This document shows positions 47,440 to 55,853 of a DNA stretch of 64,000 nt, one piece after another. The notes beneath the pieces were generated by a model. That model was not told the origin of the DNA, did not search any database, and saw only the letters and a program-made list of their open reading frames with translations. A program made the position numbers and the translations under genes. Origin of the DNA: Poriferisodalis sp965214215 (GTDB lineage: Bacteria; Actinomycetota; Acidimicrobiia; Acidimicrobiales; Poriferisodalaceae). The stretch covers positions 310,001 to 374,000 of the forward strand of contig NZ_CBDCBD010000002.1 in assembly GCF_965214215.1 (NCBI RefSeq). Reading direction: 5' to 3'. Each line of letters opens with the position of its first letter. Position 1 is the stretch's first letter.

Positions 47440-47446
47440 GACCCTG

Positions 47447-47452
47447 ACGCTA
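47447..47452 (-). promoter_or_regulatory. -10-like box TAGCGT before the orphan ABC ATPase
   Basis: Ends 7 nt before the GTG at 47439 on the minus strand. Confidence 0.45.
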
Positions 47453-47594
47453 GGCAATCGGCAACGGTCCGTTGACCTCATTTTCATGGAGCCGCGTGGC
47501 GCCTTGGCGGGTCGACCGAGCAGGCGCGGGCGGTCTGACGCAGACTGATGCGGCACAAAGTGCGCGACAGCGTGTATGACGGAGGAACCCGGGT

Positions 47595-48359
47595 ATGGCG
47601 GAGCGGCTTAGCGGACGGACGGCGCTGGTGACCGGAGCGAGCCGGGGCATCGGCGAGCACTGCGCCCGGGCTTTGGCACGAGATGGCGCTCGGGTGGCGT
47701 TGGCGGCACGAACCGCCCACGATCTGGACCGCATTGCGGCTGAGCTGCCGTATGACCCCATGGTGCTCGAGAGTGATCTGAGCGCGGAGGGAGCCGGCGC
47801 CAAGCTGGCTGCCGCTGCCGTCGACGCGCTGGGCGGAGTCGACATCTTGGTGAACAACGCTGGCCGGGGCGAGCTTCGAGAACCCGGCGGCGACCAAGCC
47901 GTGCTGCAATTGAACTACCTGGCGCCGCTCGAGCTCACCCGGGCGCTGGCCCGCCAGATGGGCGGGCGCGGGCACGGCTCGGTCATTCATATGTCCTCGA
48001 TTGCCGGCTCGGTGGGCGTGAGCGAGCTGCCCACCTATGGGGCGACCAAAGCCGCGCTCGACTCGCTCACCCGCTCGCAGGCAGCCACCTACGGGCGCTT
48101 CGGCATCCGGGTGAACGCAGTGGCGCCGGGGCTGATCATCACCGAGATGTGGGAGGCCGGCCGTGAGATCCCCGGCCTCGCCGACGGCCTCGAGCGCCAC
48201 ATCGCTCTGGGCCGCTGGGGTGTGCCCGAAGAGATCGCCGATGTGGTCGCGTTCCTCGCCTGCGACGAATCCCGCTACGTGACCGGCCAAACGATCACAG
48301 TCGACGGTGGCTACCAAGGTGTCACCGCCTGGGCCAACTACCCAGCGCCGGGCTCCTAG
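47595..48359 (+). CDS. SDR-family NAD(P)-dependent oxidoreductase
   Basis: 254 aa from ATG 47595 with GGAGGA upstream (47580-47585). Classical SDR: cofactor loop ALVTGASRGIGEHCARAL, DILVNNAGRG, catalytic Ser in MSSIAGSVG and YGATK (Tyr/Lys). The C-terminal DESRYVTGQTITVDGGYQ is typical of FabG-like proteins. Substrate unknown. Divergent from the ABC ATPase. Confidence 0.9.
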   Translation: MAERLSGRTALVTGASRGIGEHCARALARDGARVALAARTAHDLDRIAAELPYDPMVLESDLSAEGAGAKLAAAAVDALGGVDILVNNAGRGELREPGGDQAVLQLNYLAPLELTRALARQMGGRGHGSVIHMSSIAGSVGVSELPTYGATKAALDSLTRSQAATYGRFGIRVNAVAPGLIITEMWEAGREIPGLADGLERHIALGRWGVPEEIADVVAFLACDESRYVTGQTITVDGGYQGVTAWANYPAPGS

Positions 48360-48413
48360 CGGGCATGAATCCTCACCGTCGCCCCGCCGACTTACTGCCG
48401 CGAGAACGGCGAA

Positions 48414-48830
48414 CTATGGCAGCACCCTGAACGCTCGACGCCGCTCGGGGCCGTAGCGATACACCCGGAAGTCGACGTCCAAAGACAGCGCCTCGGAGAT
48501 CCCGAGTCGTTCCATGAGCGCCCAACTCGTCCTGTCGGTCAACGAGAAGCCCTGGTCTTCAAACTTGAGCCGGATCGACTCGGCAGCTTGAAGATCGTGG
48601 TCCGTGGTGCACTCGATTCGGGTCCGCGAAGCGCGGATCGCGCTCACTGCTTGGTTCGCTGCCACGTGGTGAGTCCGGACGTTCACAAGGTTCCACAGTT
48701 CGACCAGCACGTGATCACTGGTGACGAGCGATGACTCATGGTCGGTCAGGAGCGAATAAGCGATGTCCCGGTCGGCATCGCTCTCATCTACAGCCGCGTA
48801 CCAGACGCTGGTGTCGACGAACTTCGCCAC
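48414..48830 (-). CDS. PIN-domain ribonuclease toxin (VapC-like)
   Basis: 138 aa. Starts MAKFVDTSVWYAAVDESD with the first PIN Asp, has SDHVLVELWNLV (conserved Glu), and two further acidic positions (ESIRLKF, SLDVDFRVY). PIN toxins cleave RNA. It lies 6 bp after the RHH-type antitoxin gene, as in vapBC operons. Confidence 0.85.
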   Translation of the reverse strand: MAKFVDTSVWYAAVDESDADRDIAYSLLTDHESSLVTSDHVLVELWNLVNVRTHHVAANQAVSAIRASRTRIECTTDHDLQAAESIRLKFEDQGFSLTDRTSWALMERLGISEALSLDVDFRVYRYGPERRRAFRVLP

Positions 48831-48836
48831 CTGGGC

Positions 48837-49088
48837 TCACAAGCCCTTATCGGCGTAGTACTTGTCGATTGCCTCGCCGATCATCTGCTGCTTGTTATTC
48901 CGGATGTTCGAACCGCCGCTGTTGATCAGCCCGAAGAGGGCTGTGATGCTTTGCGCCGGAGCCTCCTCCTCTTCGAGATCTCGGTCGACGAGCCGGCGGA
49001 TGTACTCCGACAGGGAGATGCCTTGCTGGGCTGCCTTGCGCTTGGCGAGGGCGTGCTGGTTGTCGGTCAGAACGATCATGGTGCGCAT
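48837..49088 (-). CDS. Ribbon-helix-helix antitoxin of the PIN toxin
   Basis: 83 aa from the ATG at 49088 (minus) with AGGGGTG upstream; an earlier in-frame start at 49118 is less likely because it would lie inside the operator. RTMIVLTDNQHALAKRKA followed by ISLSEYIRRLVDRDLEEEE is an RHH DNA-binding domain, and the C terminus should neutralise the toxin. First gene of the pair; the operator at 49103-49120 supports autoregulation. Confidence 0.82.
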   Translation of the reverse strand: MRTMIVLTDNQHALAKRKAAQQGISLSEYIRRLVDRDLEEEEAPAQSITALFGLINSGGSNIRNNKQQMIGEAIDKYYADKGL

Positions 49089-49102
49089 ACTGTCACCCCT
49101 GC

Positions 49103-49120
49103 ATATGCGGCAGAGCATAT
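49103..49120. promoter_or_regulatory. Operator-like dyad ATATGC-N6-GCATAT of the VapBC-like operon
   Basis: A perfect 18-bp dyad 14 bp upstream of the antitoxin start, overlapping a TAAAAT -10 box on the minus strand (49119-49124). Typical RHH antitoxin operator. Confidence 0.65.
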
Positions 49121-49121
49121 T

Positions 49122-50066
49122 TTATGCCGTCGCGTCGTCCGATCGTCTGTTCGCTACAGCCACCCAGTCGTCGAGCCGGACGGGGTCCACCAGTTCGATG
49201 CCGTGGGGGCGATAGGCGGCAGCGACTGACGAAGTCTGCGCTGCGGAGATGCCGCTGACGGCGAGCCGTCCATCCGGTGCGACCCGTGCGGCAATGTCGC
49301 CGGCGAGCGGCATCAGCACGTCGGCAGTGATGTTGGCCACCACCACGTCGAATGTGCCGAGCTCGGAGCTGCCGACAAGGGCCGTGCTGAAGCTGGCCAC
49401 TCCGTCGAGGCCGTTGCGCCGGGCGTTGGCCTGCGCCGCCGAAACTGCCGCTGGCTCGATGTCGATCCCCACCGCCTCAGCCGCGCCCAGTCGGGCAGCC
49501 ACCAGGGCCAGCACCCCGCTGCCGCACCCCACATCGAGGACCCGCTCGCCGCCAGTCAGCTCCCCCGCCAGCCATTCGGCCAGTAGCCGGGTGGACGGGT
49601 GGGTGCCGGCTCCAAATGCTCCGCCAGGATCGATCTCAACGACTGCCGGGGCCTCGGCGTCTGCCCACGGGAAGCACAGGGCCGACTTCTCCCCCACAGG
49701 CACCGCCCGGTTGCGGTTCAGCCAACCAACGCCATGCGCCTCGTCGGGCGGTCCCAGCACGGCGGCGTGACCGTCGGCGCGCAGCTGGGCCACCGCATCG
49801 CGGGCCGTCTCATCGTCGGTCACCCGAACCCGACTCACCCACCTCCCCCGCCTCAGCCTTTCCTGGGTCACCACGAGCGCCATGGCCGTCAGCCAATGCG
49901 GCAGCAACGGGCTGCCGTCCTCGCGAGGCATCTGGCCGCCACGGGCCTCCGCGAGCGGGGCACCGCCGGCGACAATGACGCACGCGCCGCCGAACCGCGC
50001 ATCACCCCACGGGTTCGCCCACGATCGTTGCTTGCTCACCCCGGCATTCTCGCCGTCAAAGCCCAA
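49122..50066 (-). CDS. prmA: Ribosomal protein L11 methyltransferase-like protein
   Basis: Up to 314 aa; the true start may be internal. The PrmA hallmark GGAFGAGTHPSTRLLAEWL is followed by the SAM loop VLDVGCGSGVLALVAARLG and the NITADVLMPL catalytic NxxA-like block. PrmA trimethylates L11 lysines. The N-terminal L11-binding part (first ~110 residues) is less typical, so the target could differ. Its stop lies right at the antitoxin operator. Confidence 0.85.
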   Translation of the reverse strand: MGFDGENAGVSKQRSWANPWGDARFGGACVIVAGGAPLAEARGGQMPREDGSPLLPHWLTAMALVVTQERLRRGRWVSRVRVTDDETARDAVAQLRADGHAAVLGPPDEAHGVGWLNRNRAVPVGEKSALCFPWADAEAPAVVEIDPGGAFGAGTHPSTRLLAEWLAGELTGGERVLDVGCGSGVLALVAARLGAAEAVGIDIEPAAVSAAQANARRNGLDGVASFSTALVGSSELGTFDVVVANITADVLMPLAGDIAARVAPDGRLAVSGISAAQTSSVAAAYRPHGIELVDPVRLDDWVAVANRRSDDATA

Positions 50067-50170
50067 TGCACCGCGAAACAGCCGACCACTCGACTCGGCG
50101 GCCGGTGCCGCCGATGTGATGCCGAACTGCGGTACAGGTAAAGGGCCACGACGGCGAAAGCGGCGGCATC

Positions 50171-51139
50171 ATGACGAACAGATTCACAGCGGCCATGGCG
50201 TTCGCAGCGCTGGTGATCTCGGTGCTGTCGCTGTTCGTCGCCCTGAGCGCCACCACAGACGAAGTGACGCCGCAGACCAGCGATCTGTCCGCTCCGACCA
50301 CCGCCCCGGTCAGCGACGAGACCGCGACCGCCGCTACAACCGCCACGACAGGCTCGCCGCCGGTCGTGGCAGAGACCACGATTCCGGCGCCAGCGACAAC
50401 GGCGCCCCCACCGACCATCTCGGTGCCGCCCACCTCGGCGCCGCTGCCGGGCACGCCGGCCGAATTCGGGCCGGCCGCCGGAACCCCGCTTGGCGTGGTC
50501 GGCGTCAGCCACGACGACTTCCTCAACGTCCGTGACGTTCCCAACGGCAGCGTCGTGGCCACGCTCTCGCTGCGCATCGCTCCCGGCGATCCAGCAAACA
50601 GCGAGCTGCAGGTCGGCGATCCAGCCGCTGAGGACTCAATTGCGACGTTGAGCCTCGACGGCATCACGGCCACCGGTCGCACACGAGATCTCACCACCAG
50701 CACCTGGCACGAAATCCAAGTCGGACCGGTGATCGGCTGGGCCAGCAGCAAATACCTCGCGCCGCTGACGCCCAGCGTGCGGCTCGACATGACGGCTCAG
50801 GTCCAGAGTGCGGTGGGCAGCACGCCGACCGCACCCACGCTGACCGAGCTCGCGAGCGTGGTCGCTGCTGCGTTCGCATCGGACGAGCCTGCGTCGCGCA
50901 TCCGGGTGACGGCCGCGCCCAGGGCGATCGACGGCTTGGCGGAGATCACCGTCGATGTGGTTGGGCTGGCAGACGATTCCGTGCGCGGCTACCGACTGCT
51001 GATCTCCGCCGACCCGGCCGGCGACTGGAGGGCTGACAACGTCGACACGGCCGGCGGCCCATTCACGCTGCGCAACGTGATGGCGACACCCCTGTGCTAC
51101 AGCCACCGCGGCACCGGCGACAACGGTCTCTGCAACTGA
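50171..51139 (+). CDS. Exported or membrane-anchored protein with Thr/Pro linker and SH3-like domain
   Basis: 322 aa. N-terminal hydrophobic segment (AAMAFAALVISVLSLFVALS) serves as signal or anchor. Residues ~30-98 are a Thr/Pro/Ala-rich linker. GVSHDDFLNVRDVPNGSVVA begins an SH3b-like region ending near GPVIGWASSKYLAPL, as in cell-wall-binding bacterial SH3 domains. The last ~130 residues are unassigned. Probable envelope protein; it ends just before the tmRNA gene. Confidence 0.75.
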   Translation: MTNRFTAAMAFAALVISVLSLFVALSATTDEVTPQTSDLSAPTTAPVSDETATAATTATTGSPPVVAETTIPAPATTAPPPTISVPPTSAPLPGTPAEFGPAAGTPLGVVGVSHDDFLNVRDVPNGSVVATLSLRIAPGDPANSELQVGDPAAEDSIATLSLDGITATGRTRDLTTSTWHEIQVGPVIGWASSKYLAPLTPSVRLDMTAQVQSAVGSTPTAPTLTELASVVAAAFASDEPASRIRVTAAPRAIDGLAEITVDVVGLADDSVRGYRLLISADPAGDWRADNVDTAGGPFTLRNVMATPLCYSHRGTGDNGLCN

Positions 51140-51230
51140 GGTGGCAAGGCGTTCGTTTGGTGTCGCAACCCGTCGCTAGGGTTGTAGCCCGCCGAGGGAG
51201 CCCGCACAGCGTGGGTTCCGCAACCGCCTT

Positions 51231-51591
51231 GGGGGTGATCGGTTTCGACTTTGACGGTTGAAGTGAGAGAAGCGAGCCGTGGTCTCCGGATCCACGCTAA
51301 AGAGCCGGAAAAAAATACAAACGCCAACGTCGATCAAGACGATCTGGTGCTCGCAGCCTGATCTCAGGTTGTGAGTTCGGCCCGATTGCCCCAGTCCTGC
51401 GGGCGTCGGTGCCATCATCTGCAGGGCTCGCCTGCCGCCCGTGCCGACGGGGCGGCAGGGACACGCACAGACGGCTACGGAGACATGCAGGGTGTCGCTG
51501 CCCTCAGTCTCCCGACAATCCCTTAGCGACTGCGCTCGGAGAAGACTCACCGAAACGTTGAAGGACGCGGGTTCGATTCCCGCCACCTCCA
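51231..51591 (+). ncRNA. ssrA: Transfer-messenger RNA (tmRNA)
   Basis: 5' end GGGGGTGATCGGTTTCGACT is the conserved tmRNA start; GGGGGTG (51231-51237) pairs with CACCTCC (51584-51590). T-arm GCGGG-TTCGATT-CCCGC (51567-51583) completes the tRNA-like domain. CCA is not encoded after A51591. The tag frame reads ACA AAC GCC ... GCA GCC TGA (51317-51361), giving TNANVDQDDLVLAA after the charged Ala. A TAGGGT box (51177-51182) upstream is a likely promoter. It rescues stalled ribosomes and marks products for proteolysis. Confidence 0.93.
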
Positions 51592-51757
51592 CGTCGGGAT
51601 CTGAGTACAGACGAGTGACCTCGTACACCGGGATACAACGGTCAACCGGCATCAGAGCCGCAGTCGAAGGATGCCTGCGAACGGCTCCCCTAGCGTCTGC
51701 TGATCTATTGGCTGCGATTTCCGCGTGGGGTGTGGGTGCGCGCGGGACAATGTGGGG

Positions 51758-52258
51758 ATGCAGGGCACGGTGGAGTCGGGTCGGGTGTTGTTGGACGCGG
51801 CGGCGGTGGGCGGGCTCTGGCGCGAAATCTTCAAGCTGTGCTTCGAAGCGCCTGCAGCTGCGCCCGGATTGGCAGACCTGCGAGAGCAAGCCGTCGCCGA
51901 TGCTCCGCTCGCCCCCAATGGGCATCGTGTAGTGGGAATCATGCCGCCGCTCGGGCATCTCACACCCCTCACCCGCGAACTGTCCTCCGAAGAGAATTAC
52001 GCCGCTGGGACGGATGCCGTGCTCAGCCTGGTCGGCAGCACTGCTGAGGTCCGAGCCGAGCGCGCAGCGAATCTGCGTTCAGCGCTCGAACGCCACGGGA
52101 CAACCCCGGGGGCAGCGCAATGGATACAGCACGAAGCCATGGTGCTCATCCTCGCGTCGTTCGGATCCCCGCATGCCCCTACCCGTGCCAGGCTCCACGC
52201 ATGGACATGCGCGCACGAAGTCCTGTTCCGCGAATGCGTCGAAGAGACTGTGCGCTAG
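51758..52258 (+). CDS. Hypothetical protein
   Basis: 166 aa from ATG 51758; a GACAAT box lies 6 nt upstream. Mostly helical, Ala/Leu/Glu-rich, no signal peptide or membrane segment. RSALERHGTTPGAAQWIQHE and HAWTCAHEVLFRECVEETVR look like ordinary soluble protein. No family recognised. First gene after tmRNA, a common island insertion site. Confidence 0.6.
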   Translation: MQGTVESGRVLLDAAAVGGLWREIFKLCFEAPAAAPGLADLREQAVADAPLAPNGHRVVGIMPPLGHLTPLTRELSSEENYAAGTDAVLSLVGSTAEVRAERAANLRSALERHGTTPGAAQWIQHEAMVLILASFGSPHAPTRARLHAWTCAHEVLFRECVEETVR

Positions 52259-52565
52259 GCGGAGTCGGGTTATCGGCGCTGTTGAGTTTTCAGCCGAGAC
52301 CGGTCATGTGAGGTCGAGGCTGCGGGCGGCTTCGAGGGCTTGTTCGAAGCGTGGCGCTTTGCCCCACACGACGACGTCGACTTATTCGAGGTAGCCGTTT
52401 CGCAGCCCTTCGCACGCTTCGGTGCCATGCGTGAATGCCGGCCATGTGCCGTAGCAGCGGTCGGGGCGGTGAGCGATCGCAGCCGACGTTTCTGCCAGTA
52501 GCGTGCGGACGAAACGTTCAACAGATAGACGACGTTTTGTTCAGTAGAAGCGAGAGTGGGCCAGA
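52259..52565 (-). other. Gene-poor stretch with a possible degraded coding fragment on the minus strand
   Basis: About 307 bp without an intact gene. On the minus strand, from ~52480 to 52304, a frame reads FTHGTEACEGLRNGYLE, a TAA stop, then VDVVVWGKAPRFEQALEAARS and LDLT before TGA. This looks like the end of a decayed gene, but I cannot name it. Confidence 0.3.
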
Positions 52566-53816
52566 GTGGAGGAGATTCCGAGACGTCTCGAACCGTTGGT
52601 TCGCGAAGCACTGGCGAGTTTCAGGGTCGCGGTGATCACCGGTCCCCGTCAAGCGGGCAAGACCACGCTGGTGCGGCATACGCTCAGCGGAAGGGGAACC
52701 TTCGCGCGTCTCGATCATGAGGCGACGCTTCGGGCAGCGTTGGCAGATCCGACAGCATTTGCCGAATTCGGCGAGACACCGCGTTCGTTCGATGAGGTCC
52801 AGCGAGCCGGCGAGCCGTTGGTCCGCGCCATCAAGACAGTCGTGGACGACGACAGCAGCCGCGGGCAGTACCTGCTGAACGGCTCTGCGGACTTCCTGAC
52901 CGTGCCCACAATCTCCGAATCGCTTGCAGGGAGGGCGACATTTCTCGAGCTCTGGCCTTTCACACAAGGCGAGCTGCACGGAACCGATGACAACCTCCTC
53001 GGTGCAGCCTTCGACGACCATGAGCGCCTGCTCGACGACAAGCCATCGGGCGTGGACCTCGCCGCCTATCTCGAACGAATCTGCGCAGGCGGCTTTCCCG
53101 AAGCCGCTTCGATGCCGCCACGCGCTCGCAGCGCGTGGTTTCGCGACTACGTACGCACAGTCACTCAACGTGACATCAAGGACCTGTCGGGCGCTCGCCG
53201 CGTACGCGAGCTGCCAAGGCTGCTGGCGTTGCTCGCGGCTCGGACGTCGGGCGAGATGGTCTTCGCGAACCTTCATCGAGCCATCGATCTCGGCAGCCGA
53301 AGCACGCTGGAGGCGTATCTCGGCTATCTGCAGATGACCTACCTAGTGCTGCTGGTGCCAGCTTGGTCGCGCAACCTGTCGAGCAAGATCGTCCGCCGCC
53401 CCAAAGTGCACATCGCCGACAGCGGCCTTGCTGCGCACTTACTCGGTAAGAACCCGCAGTCCTTGGCACGGCCCACCGATCCGGCTCGGGGCCACCTGCT
53501 GGAATCGTTCGTCGTGAACGAACTGCACCGCCAGACCACATGGCTCGACGGCGATATCCGGCTGCACCATCTACGCGAACGCGGAGGCCCCGAGATCGAC
53601 GTTGTCGCAGAGGCCGCCGACGGCCGCTTCGTGGCCATCGAGGTGAAGTCCGCCTCCCATGTGGACATCCCCGATGCACGTCACCTCCGCTGGCTCCGCA
53701 ACAAAGCCCCCGACGACTTCGTATGCGGCATCGTCCTGCATACCGGCGCGCGCGCCTATCGGCTCGACGAACGACTGATGGCCTTGCCTGTCTCGCGTGT
53801 GTGGACCGCCGACTGA
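52566..53816 (+). CDS. AAA_14/DUF4143 ATP-binding protein
   Basis: 416 aa from GTG 52566. Walker A VITGPRQAGKTTLVRHTL, Walker B-like RSFDEVQRA, then LNGSADFLTVPTISESLAGR and the DUF4143 C-terminal domain with RRPKVHIADSGLAAHLLGK and a PD-(D/E)xK-like segment EIDVVAEAADGRFVAIEVKS. The ATPase family is abundant and poorly characterised, often carried on mobile or accessory DNA. It is followed by an IS256-type remnant. Confidence 0.88.
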   Translation: MEEIPRRLEPLVREALASFRVAVITGPRQAGKTTLVRHTLSGRGTFARLDHEATLRAALADPTAFAEFGETPRSFDEVQRAGEPLVRAIKTVVDDDSSRGQYLLNGSADFLTVPTISESLAGRATFLELWPFTQGELHGTDDNLLGAAFDDHERLLDDKPSGVDLAAYLERICAGGFPEAASMPPRARSAWFRDYVRTVTQRDIKDLSGARRVRELPRLLALLAARTSGEMVFANLHRAIDLGSRSTLEAYLGYLQMTYLVLLVPAWSRNLSSKIVRRPKVHIADSGLAAHLLGKNPQSLARPTDPARGHLLESFVVNELHRQTTWLDGDIRLHHLRERGGPEIDVVAEAADGRFVAIEVKSASHVDIPDARHLRWLRNKAPDDFVCGIVLHTGARAYRLDERLMALPVSRVWTAD

Positions 53817-53837
53817 CGCTCGCCCGTCAGATGTGGC

Positions 53838-53970
53838 AACCATCGCCGACGGCCTCTCCCGCCGGCACAGCCGACATATTCTGATCAGTCACAGACATGA
53901 TACTTCCCGGCCCACAGCCCAACGCTGCGGACCCTCAGACCACGCCATTTACACAAACTTCTTGACAGTC
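53838..53970. repeat. Second IS256-type end remnant
   Basis: CGCCGACGGCCTCTCCCGCC, a CCCAACGCTGCGGACCCTCA segment and ACGCCATTTACACAAACTTC match 10384-10530 closely over ~125 bp. Only the terminal repeat and the first ~20 transposase codons survive, so it is an inactive relic. Confidence 0.8.
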
Positions 53971-54001
53971 CCGGCGGCGACTGCGTCGCCGACTGGGACT
54001 G
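53966..54001. terminator. Strong stem-loop between convergent genes
   Basis: CAGTCCC (53966-53972) pairs with GGGACTG (53995-54001), and GGCGAC (53976-53981) pairs with GTCGCC (53985-53990) around TGC. The hairpin could stop transcription from both sides. Its left arm overlaps the IS256 end. Confidence 0.55.
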
Positions 54002-54028
54002 AGCCGGTTGCGAGGTCCTTGGCTCCGA

Positions 54029-54922
54029 CTACGACTGGGGTTGAGCACCGCCGAGTGTGGGGTTGGCCGGAGCGGCGCGTGGGTCGCGGCGGGTCCACTG
54101 ACCGGCTTCGACTGCGCTAAAGAAATCTGCCGCCATCTGGTTGAACGCAGCGGGCTCTTCGAGGTTGATTCCATGGCCGGTGCGTGGGGCGATCCACAGG
54201 CCTGCCCGTGGAAGGACTCTCTTGAGGAAGACGTTGGTCTCGATGACCGGGTCGTCCTCGTCGCCGACGGCCAGCAGCACGGGGACGTCGAGCTGGCTCA
54301 GCTCGGCTTCGAAGTCATACAGCGAAGGGCGCCCGGCCTGGAAGTTGCGCATCGTCAGCCCCGAGCCGACAGCCGAGTGCTCTGACAGATACTGCTTGAA
54401 CTCCTCCCAGCCCCTCGGGTCCTTGTTCTGGAGCTGGACGCGGGTAGCGCCGACAGCGATTCCGTCCGCCGCAGCCTCCATTCCGTGCTCGATTATCGAC
54501 TCAGCGGCGGCGCGAACCTCGCCCAAGAACGCTTTGCGGGTGTCGCCGAATGCTCCGGACCCGCCACTGGCAAACAGCAGGGACGTGACCCGCTCCGGAT
54601 GCCGCAGCGCGAACATCAGCCCGGTGTAGGCGCCCATGCTGAGACCGACGACATGGGCGCGCTCGATCCCGAAGCTGTCGAGCACTGCCCCCAGGTCTTC
54701 CCGCTCGCGCTCGAACGTGTAGTCCGCATCGTTCTGCGGAACTTCAGAAGGCGGATAGCCGCGGGCGTTGTAGGTGATGCATCGATGGCTGCGGCCGAAC
54801 CTCCGAACCTGGGCCTCCCACGTGCGGTAGTCGGCTGCAAACTCGTGCAGCCACACAATGGGATGCCCAGAACCGGCCTCCTCCGCGTACAGCCGAACGC
54901 CGTCCCCTTGGATCATCGGCAT
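54029..54922 (-). CDS. Alpha/beta-fold hydrolase
   Basis: 297 aa. GVRLYAEEAGSGHPIVWLHE at the start, nucleophile elbow VGLSMGAYTGL, and the late TGHGINLEEP carrying the catalytic His. NARGYPPSEVP resembles haloperoxidase/3-oxoadipate-lactonase types. Substrate unknown. Five bp downstream of a hypothetical gene, with which it is likely co-transcribed. Confidence 0.88.
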   Translation of the reverse strand: MPMIQGDGVRLYAEEAGSGHPIVWLHEFAADYRTWEAQVRRFGRSHRCITYNARGYPPSEVPQNDADYTFEREREDLGAVLDSFGIERAHVVGLSMGAYTGLMFALRHPERVTSLLFASGGSGAFGDTRKAFLGEVRAAAESIIEHGMEAAADGIAVGATRVQLQNKDPRGWEEFKQYLSEHSAVGSGLTMRNFQAGRPSLYDFEAELSQLDVPVLLAVGDEDDPVIETNVFLKRVLPRAGLWIAPRTGHGINLEEPAAFNQMAADFFSAVEAGQWTRRDPRAAPANPTLGGAQPQS

Positions 54923-54927
54923 CGCCG

Positions 54928-55752
54928 TCAGACTCGGGCTTCCGCGGCGTACCTCTTGTTGTAGCGCTCGCGGCAGATGTAAAACTCGTCTGCGCTCTGG
55001 AAGGCGTCGTGGGCAATCAGCAGATCGAGATTGCGCCGCACGAGACGATCAGGCGCAATACGAGTGGCGAGCACTTGAATCGCTCCATAACCCACGGGGC
55101 CGGTCCCCTCCGCCGCGTCCCGGCCGTGGGTCACGCCAAGCAAGTACTCGATCTCGTCGAGCGCAGCGTCGAACAGGGCATCCTCGGTGGTCTTGGGGAT
55201 GAACTCGTCGGTGATCGAGCGCAGTGTCATCCACAAACGCAGCGAGGCCTGGATCGGCGCTTCGTCGGGACGCTTGAGCCGATCACAGTTGACCAGGTAG
55301 GTGACTCGGCCGACCCTGCCGTCCTCCTCGGCTCGCACCGTCCCGATGATCCTCGCGATGGGGTCGATCCGGTCTGCAGCAGCGGCGCCGAACGCGACGG
55401 CGTAGATCGCCAGCAGCGTGACGTGGTGCTGCAGGTTGATGGCGGGCCCGTCGGCAGAACTCGTGTACGGAATCCGATTGGCCAGCAGTCGCACGGCGTG
55501 CGCCCAGGCCTTGTCATGGTCGGCGCAGTTGGAGAAGTAGGCACCGGTGACGAGCAGCCTGATCAGCTCGCCCGAAGCGTGCTCGTATGCCCGTATGCAT
55601 TCGTCGTACCCCTCGCAGTCGGCGCTCCCAATGGCGTCGATAGTTCGCAGCGTTTCCTCGTCGATGAACTCGTGGAGCTCAATGCGGCCGGCTGGGTCGG
55701 AGAGAATTTCTTTGAGTTCGGCCACAGTGGCCGTTTCGGGCTGTGACGTCAC
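54928..55752 (-). CDS. Hypothetical protein in operon with the hydrolase
   Basis: 274 aa from the GTG at 55752 (minus), with TACTGT ending 7 nt upstream. Soluble, acidic, mostly helical. LRLWMTLRSITDEFIPKTTE and LATRIAPDRLVRRNLDLLIA are the most regular segments. No signal peptide and no family recognised. Confidence 0.65.
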   Translation of the reverse strand: MTSQPETATVAELKEILSDPAGRIELHEFIDEETLRTIDAIGSADCEGYDECIRAYEHASGELIRLLVTGAYFSNCADHDKAWAHAVRLLANRIPYTSSADGPAINLQHHVTLLAIYAVAFGAAAADRIDPIARIIGTVRAEEDGRVGRVTYLVNCDRLKRPDEAPIQASLRLWMTLRSITDEFIPKTTEDALFDAALDEIEYLLGVTHGRDAAEGTGPVGYGAIQVLATRIAPDRLVRRNLDLLIAHDAFQSADEFYICRERYNKRYAAEARV

Positions 55753-55759
55753 ACGCCAA

Positions 55760-55765
55760 ACAGTA
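55760..55765 (-). promoter_or_regulatory. -10-like box TACTGT before the hypothetical/hydrolase operon
   Basis: Ends 7 nt before the GTG at 55752 on the minus strand; matches other leaderless starts in this window. Confidence 0.45.
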
Positions 55766-55853
55766 CCGCTCTCGCTTCGGGGTGTATTGCGCTTTGCTCA
55801 CAGCAGCAACGCCGCCCGCACGGCCGCCTGCGCACAGGCAAGGGCTCAACCCT

